NCBI GenBank assembly: GCA_902783305.1
Contig: CACZQU010000148.1
Span: forward strand, 1 to 8,218
Origin: an uncultured Lachnospiraceae bacterium
GTDB taxonomy: Bacteria; Bacillota; Clostridia; Lachnospirales; Lachnospiraceae
Reading direction: 5' to 3'
DNA: 8,218 bases
Each line of letters starts with the position of its first letter. Position 1 is the stretch's first letter. Shown here one piece after another: positions 5,342 to 8,218 of the stretch. The translations under genes and the position numbers were made by a program. The notes beneath the pieces were generated by a model, which was not told where the DNA came from, searched no databases, and was given only the letters and a program-made list of their open reading frames with translations.

Positions 5342-6487
5342 ATGAAACAGATTGCGATTTTGGGTTCTACCGGTTCTATCGGGACACAGACCCTGGATGT
5401 CGTCCGGCGGAACAAGGACATCCAGGTGACAGGCCTCAGCGCGGGGAAAAATATCAGACTCCTGGAGGAGCAGATCCGGGAATTCCGGCCGGAAATGGCA
5501 GCTGTCTGGGAAGAAAAAGCCGCGGGAGAGCTCAGGGATAAGATACGTGATACGGCAACCAGAGTCGTTTCGGGAATGGAAGGGCTCGTGGAACTGGCGA
5601 GGATGGAGCATTCCGATATCCTTGTCACGGCAGTCGTGGGAATGATCGGAATCCGGCCTACCATGGAGGCGATCCGCGCAGGAAAGGATATTGCGCTGGC
5701 CAACAAGGAAACCCTGGTGACGGCCGGTCATCTGATTATGCCCCTGGCGAAAACATGCGGAGTAAAAATTCTTCCGGTGGACAGTGAACACAGCGCCATT
5801 TTCCAGGCTCTACACGGGGAAGACCCGTCCCAGATAAAAAAGCTTCTGATCACGGCCTCCGGCGGTCCCTTCCGGGGAAAGAAACGGCAGGAGCTGGAGC
5901 ATGTGACGCTGGCGGATACGCTGCGTCATCCGAACTGGGTGATGGGGCGGCAGATTACGGTGGATTCTGCCACTCTGGTGAATAAAGGGCTGGAGGTCAT
6001 GGAAGCACAGTGGCTGTTTGGCGTAAGCCTTGACCAGATCCAGGTGGTCGTTCAGCCGCAGAGCATCATTCACTCCATGGTGGAATTCCGGGACGGCGCT
6101 GTCATGGCACAGCTTGGGACACCGGATATGCGCCTTCCGATCCAGTATGCCTTGTATTATCCGCAAAGGCGGTATCTGGAGGGCGACCGCCTTGATTTTA
6201 CTGCCCTGAGAGGGCTTGACTTTGATGTACCGGATATGGATACGTTTCTCGGACTTCCCATGGCGATGGAGGCGGCACGGACGGGAGGAACCATGCCTAC
6301 CGTATTCAACGCTGCCAATGAGGCCGCGGTACGCCTCTTCCTGGAGGAAAAGATCCGTTTTCTGGATATCTACGAGATCATCCGGTCATCCATGGACCAT
6401 CATACCCCGTGCCCTGAACCGGATCTGGAGAAAATTCTGGAAACCGAGCAGGAAACCTATGATTTTATAGAATCGGGATGGGTCTGA
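5342..6487 (+). CDS. dxr: 1-deoxy-D-xylulose 5-phosphate reductoisomerase
   Basis: This gene encodes a 381-residue DXR (IspC). It rearranges and reduces DXP to 2-C-methyl-D-erythritol 4-phosphate with NADPH and a divalent metal, the committed step of the MEP isoprenoid pathway. The N-terminal NADPH motif ILGSTGSIGTQTLDV is at 6-20, ALANKETLVTAG at 118-129, and metal-ligand segment LPVDSEHSAIFQ (D147, E149) at 144-155. ASGGPFRG (172-179), the flexible-loop HPNWVMGRQ (196-204) and NKGLEVMEA (214-222, E218 likely the third ligand) follow. QSIIHSMVEF and GTPDMRLPIQYAL complete the core, and FNAANEAAV lies in the C-terminal helical domain. ATG 5342 has AAGAGGA 7 nt upstream and starts just ahead of the conserved motif. 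An in-frame ATG at 5315 would add nine unsupported residues. It lies 82 nt after cdsA and 16 nt before rseP. Confidence 0.97.
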   Translation: MKQIAILGSTGSIGTQTLDVVRRNKDIQVTGLSAGKNIRLLEEQIREFRPEMAAVWEEKAAGELRDKIRDTATRVVSGMEGLVELARMEHSDILVTAVVGMIGIRPTMEAIRAGKDIALANKETLVTAGHLIMPLAKTCGVKILPVDSEHSAIFQALHGEDPSQIKKLLITASGGPFRGKKRQELEHVTLADTLRHPNWVMGRQITVDSATLVNKGLEVMEAQWLFGVSLDQIQVVVQPQSIIHSMVEFRDGAVMAQLGTPDMRLPIQYALYYPQRRYLEGDRLDFTALRGLDFDVPDMDTFLGLPMAMEAARTGGTMPTVFNAANEAAVRLFLEEKIRFLDIYEIIRSSMDHHTPCPEPDLEKILETEQETYDFIESGWV

Positions 6488-6503
6488 GAAAGCAGGTGAT
6501 TGA

Positions 6504-7790
6504 TTGAGTATATTGATAGCGATTCTTATTTTCAGCGCGATTATTCTTTTTCACGAATGGGGGCATTTCCTCCTGGCAAAGGCAAACGGAATTGTGGTGA
6601 CAGAGTTTTCCCTGGGCTTTGGTCCGCGGCTCTGGTCTGTGAAAAAAAACGGCACAATCTATTCCCTGAAAGCCTTTCCCTTAGGAGGATCCTGTATGAT
6701 GCTTGGAGAGGACAGCGATATCGACAGTCCCGGCAGCTTTTACAGTGCATCTGTTCCGGGCAGAATTCTCGTGGTGGCGGCGGGGCCGGTTTTTAATTTC
6801 ATCCTCGCGTTTGTGTTATCTATCGTGATCGTAGGGTATGCCGGATTTGACCAGCCCAGAGTGACCTCGGTTGATGAGAGTTCTGCTTCCTATGAAGCCG
6901 GTCTGCGGGAAGGTGACGTTATCACAAAGTATAACGGTTATGCGGTGGATCTGTCCAGAGACCTCTATGTCTATACCTACATGAACGGAATCCAGGAGGG
7001 CAGGGAAATCTCCATGACCGTTCTGCGCGACGGCAAGGCGGAGGAAATCCGCTTCTTTCCGGATGTGAATGAACGTTATCTGCTGGGCTTCAACCGCGCC
7101 CCGGATTCTCTCGTTGTGGCGTCCCTGATTCCCGGATATCCGCTGGAGGATGCCGGAGTGCAGCCTGGCGACCGGATCGTGGCGATCGACGGGACGGAGC
7201 TCCCTGACAACGAAGCCTATGAAAAGTATATCCAGGAGAATCCTCTTTCAGAGGAGGAAATCCAGGTGACATACGAAAGAGACGGCCTGAGATATGACGT
7301 CTCCATCGTGCCTGCGGTTTACCGTACGCCGTCTGCCGGTTTTTCCTACAATACCGGGTATCAGAGGGTTTCCGGAGCGGGAATCCTGAAGTACTCTTTT
7401 CTGGAAATGAAATACATGGTCCGTTCTACGTTGCTGAGCCTCAGGGAGCTGTTTACCGGAAAAATCGGGGTGGAAGAGATGAGCGGCCCTGTAGGGGTGA
7501 TCGACGCGATCGGTGAAACCTATGAGCAGACCAAAAGCCAGGGCTTTATGGTCATCCTTATCAATCTGATTTCCCTGGCTGTCCTGCTTTCCACCAACCT
7601 CGGGATAATGAACCTGCTGCCGATTCCTGCCCTGGACGGAGGACGTCTCGTGTTTCTGTTCATCGAAGCGGTACGGGGAAAGCCGGTTAACCGGAATGTG
7701 GAAGGAAGTATTCATTTCACGGGCCTGATCCTCCTGTTTGTGCTCATGGGGTTCATCATGTATAGCGATATTCTGAAGCTGATCCGGTGA
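6504..7790 (+). CDS. rseP: RseP/RasP-type site-2 intramembrane zinc metalloprotease
   Basis: This gene encodes a 428-residue M50B protease. Such enzymes cut transmembrane substrates inside the membrane after a first-site cut, for example anti-sigma factors and leftover signal peptides (RasP in Bacillus). The catalytic HEWGH (17-21) lies in the first membrane helix (about 3-27). AAGPVFNFILAF (92-103) marks the second helix. Two PDZ-like domains follow (about 115-190 and 200-272), with GLREGDVI and GVQPGDRIVAIDG cores. The C-terminal part has MSGPVGV (326-332), a long hydrophobic helix, the third zinc-ligand motif NLLPIPALDGG (370-380, D378), and a final helix (about 405-423). The start is TTG 6504, supported by AGCAGGTG (6491-6498) and by placing the first helix at the N-terminus. 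A second TTG at 6513 is possible. It is the last gene of the block; ispG and polC, usual next genes, are absent. Confidence 0.96.
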   Translation: MSILIAILIFSAIILFHEWGHFLLAKANGIVVTEFSLGFGPRLWSVKKNGTIYSLKAFPLGGSCMMLGEDSDIDSPGSFYSASVPGRILVVAAGPVFNFILAFVLSIVIVGYAGFDQPRVTSVDESSASYEAGLREGDVITKYNGYAVDLSRDLYVYTYMNGIQEGREISMTVLRDGKAEEIRFFPDVNERYLLGFNRAPDSLVVASLIPGYPLEDAGVQPGDRIVAIDGTELPDNEAYEKYIQENPLSEEEIQVTYERDGLRYDVSIVPAVYRTPSAGFSYNTGYQRVSGAGILKYSFLEMKYMVRSTLLSLRELFTGKIGVEEMSGPVGVIDAIGETYEQTKSQGFMVILINLISLAVLLSTNLGIMNLLPIPALDGGRLVFLFIEAVRGKPVNRNVEGSIHFTGLILLFVLMGFIMYSDILKLIR

Positions 7791-7801
7791 AGGAGACATG
7801 C

Positions 7802-7947
7802 TGAAAAGGACGCATTGAAGAAGCGTTGAAAAGGATGCGTGGAAAAGACGCGCTGAAAAAGATGCGTGGAAAAGACGCACTGAAAAAGATGCGTGGAAAA
7901 GACGCACTGAAAAAGACGCGAAAAAAGATGCTCTGAAAAAGACGCAG
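7802..7947 (+). repeat. 27-bp tandem repeat array with complementary words
   Basis: This array lies immediately after rseP. Full units are at 7827-7853, 7854-7880 and 7881-7907; the last two are identical and the first differs at two positions. A diverged copy precedes them (7802-7826), and two degenerate partial copies follow (7908-7933 and 7934-7947). Each unit contains TGCGT, then GGAAAAG, then ACGCA. The words are reverse complements, so each unit can form a five-pair hairpin with a seven-nt loop. Each ACGCA can also pair with the next TGCGT 10 nt downstream. The + strand is very purine-rich. There are no unique spacers, so this is not CRISPR. The unit length is a multiple of three, and one frame reads E-K-D-A-W-K-R-R-T repeatedly but lacks a usable start. 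Confidence 0.9.
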
Positions 7948-8068
7948 TCCGTGCCGCCGCCCGGCTGTCGGCTGTATCGCCCCGCTGCTAAGGCGGCTGG
8001 ACGGCTAAGCGGCTGGGAGGTGGACGGAAACGTCATTCTTTTTCTTTTTATGGTTATGAAAAAAGTTC
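7948..8068 (+). other. Gene-free GC-rich then AT-rich spacer
   Basis: No gene is supported here. 7951-8020 is unusually GC-rich, with repeated CGGCT words and an imperfect direct repeat (GCTAAGGCGGCTGG at 7987-8000 and GCTAAGCGGCTGG at 8005-8017). GCCGCC (7953-7958) can pair with GGCGGC (7992-7997). 8036-8068 is T-rich, then A-rich, and leads into the tRNA-Leu promoter. Confidence 0.6.
8023..8049 (+). terminator. Possible weak terminator after rseP and the repeat array
   Basis: GACG (8023-8026) and CGTC (8031-8034) close a GAAA tetraloop, followed by a T-rich run TTCTTTTTCTTTTT (8036-8049). The stem is only four pairs, so this is weak by usual standards. It is the only terminator-like site between rseP and the tRNA-Leu promoter; the larger GC-rich structures just upstream could help form it. 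Confidence 0.35.
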
Positions 8069-8097
8069 TTGACATGAACAGCGCAATTTGATATAGT
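8069..8097 (+). promoter_or_regulatory. Sigma-A promoter for tRNA-Leu
   Basis: TTGACA (8069-8074) and TATAGT (8092-8097) are spaced by 17 nt. Transcription would begin near 8104, giving a ~45-nt leader before the tRNA. The leader has a possible stem: GGG and GAGG (8112-8119, with one bulged C) against CCTCCCC (8128-8134). It may be a processing structure. Confidence 0.88.
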
Positions 8098-8148
8098 ATC
8101 ATTTGTCGCGAGGGCGAGGAGAGAAAACCTCCCCACGAAATGCGATAT

Positions 8149-8218
8149 GCGGAAGTGTCGGAACTGGCAGACGAGCTAGACTAAGGATCTAGTGACTATT
8201 GCAGTCGTGTGGGTTCAA
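8149..8218 (+). tRNA. tRNA-Leu (anticodon AAG), 3' end cut by window
   Basis: The sequence matches a class II tRNA. The 5' acceptor strand is GCGGAAG, then TG, a D stem TCG/CGA with loop GAACTGGCAGA, an anticodon stem CTAGA/TCTAG with five perfect pairs, a long variable arm GACT/AGTC, and the start of the T arm (GTGGG then TTCAA). The seven-nt anticodon loop is CTAAGGA, so the anticodon at 8183-8185 is AAG, reading Leu CUU (and CUC/CUA if A34 becomes inosine). Class II shape, the D-arm pattern and the anticodon all agree with leucine. The window ends in the T loop, so the acceptor 3' strand is not seen. Confidence 0.92.

Larger units (their letters stand above)
7798..8091 (+). pseudogene. Interrupted Lys/Arg-rich open frame across the repeat array (doubtful)
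   Basis: From ATG 7798 the frame reads six codons to a TGA at 7816. It then stays open for 90 codons to TGA at 8089. The open part encodes EKDAWKRRT-type repeats, then a Pro/Gly/Ala-rich stretch, then a hydrophobic VILFLFMVM segment. AAGGAG lies upstream but only 2 nt from the ATG. No ATG, GTG or TTG occurs in frame between 7819 and the GTG at 7951. The frame ends inside the tRNA-Leu promoter, so at least its tail is unlikely to be selected as protein. A decayed small gene or a chance open frame in stop-poor repeats are both possible; chance is more likely. Confidence 0.2.

Noticed and set aside
7802..7947. CRISPR array
   Set aside because: Units are directly contiguous with no unique spacers and no cas genes nearby; this is a simple tandem repeat.
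7248..8102. 284-codon open frame on the minus strand
   Set aside because: It runs antisense through rseP and the repeat array, reads low-complexity SFSVRLFHA-type repeats, and its start overlaps the tRNA-Leu promoter. Stop-poor repeats explain the length.
8176..8192. Reading the tRNA-Leu anticodon as TAA
   Set aside because: The five-pair stem CTAGA/TCTAG fixes the loop as CTAAGGA, with T33 at 8182, so the triplet at 34-36 is AAG.

Overview
The window reads as chromosomal DNA from a low-to-mid GC Firmicute of class Clostridia, most likely Lachnospiraceae. This is inferred from the 23S rRNA 3' end, the strong AGGAGG-type ribosome binding sites, the consensus sigma-A promoters, the tRNAs without encoded CCA, and the Lachnospiraceae-style lipoprotein. 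Every gene is on the + strand. No mobile element, CRISPR array or phage gene was seen.

Left part (1-690). The last ~74 nt of a 23S rRNA gene is followed by a compact hairpin. No 5S rRNA gene follows. A consensus promoter, a complete tRNA-Trp(CCA) gene and a strong intrinsic terminator form a self-contained unit. A second promoter with an extended -10 then starts secG (GTG start), the small SecYEG subunit. A perfect intrinsic terminator lies between secG and smpB, only 15 nt before the smpB start codon. The rnr gene often found between secG and smpB is absent.

Middle part (695-7790). smpB (trans-translation) is followed by a promoter (TTGACA-N17-CATAAT) and a 345-residue acidic lipoprotein of unknown function. 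No terminator is visible before pyrH. The run pyrH-frr-uppS-cdsA-dxr-rseP follows with short gaps. This is the conserved Firmicute block for UMP phosphorylation, ribosome recycling, undecaprenyl diphosphate synthesis, CDP-diacylglycerol synthesis, MEP-pathway isoprenoid synthesis and intramembrane proteolysis. dxr feeds isoprenoid precursors to uppS, so lipid-carrier supply, phospholipid synthesis and envelope stress proteolysis are grouped. The usual upstream partners (rpsB-tsf) and downstream partners (ispG, polC) are not next to it.

Right part (7791-8218). A ~360-nt stretch without a convincing gene holds a 27-bp tandem repeat array made of alternating, mutually complementary TGCGT/ACGCA words. 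A GC-rich segment with a short direct repeat and a T-rich run come next. A consensus promoter then drives a tRNA-Leu cut by the window end. Its anticodon reads AAG, an unusual A34 tRNA in bacteria.

No previously undescribed multi-gene system is evident. The parts most worth a second look are the repeat array, tRNA-Leu(AAG), the terminator directly ahead of smpB, the missing 5S and the uncharacterised lipoprotein at the head of the pyrH block.
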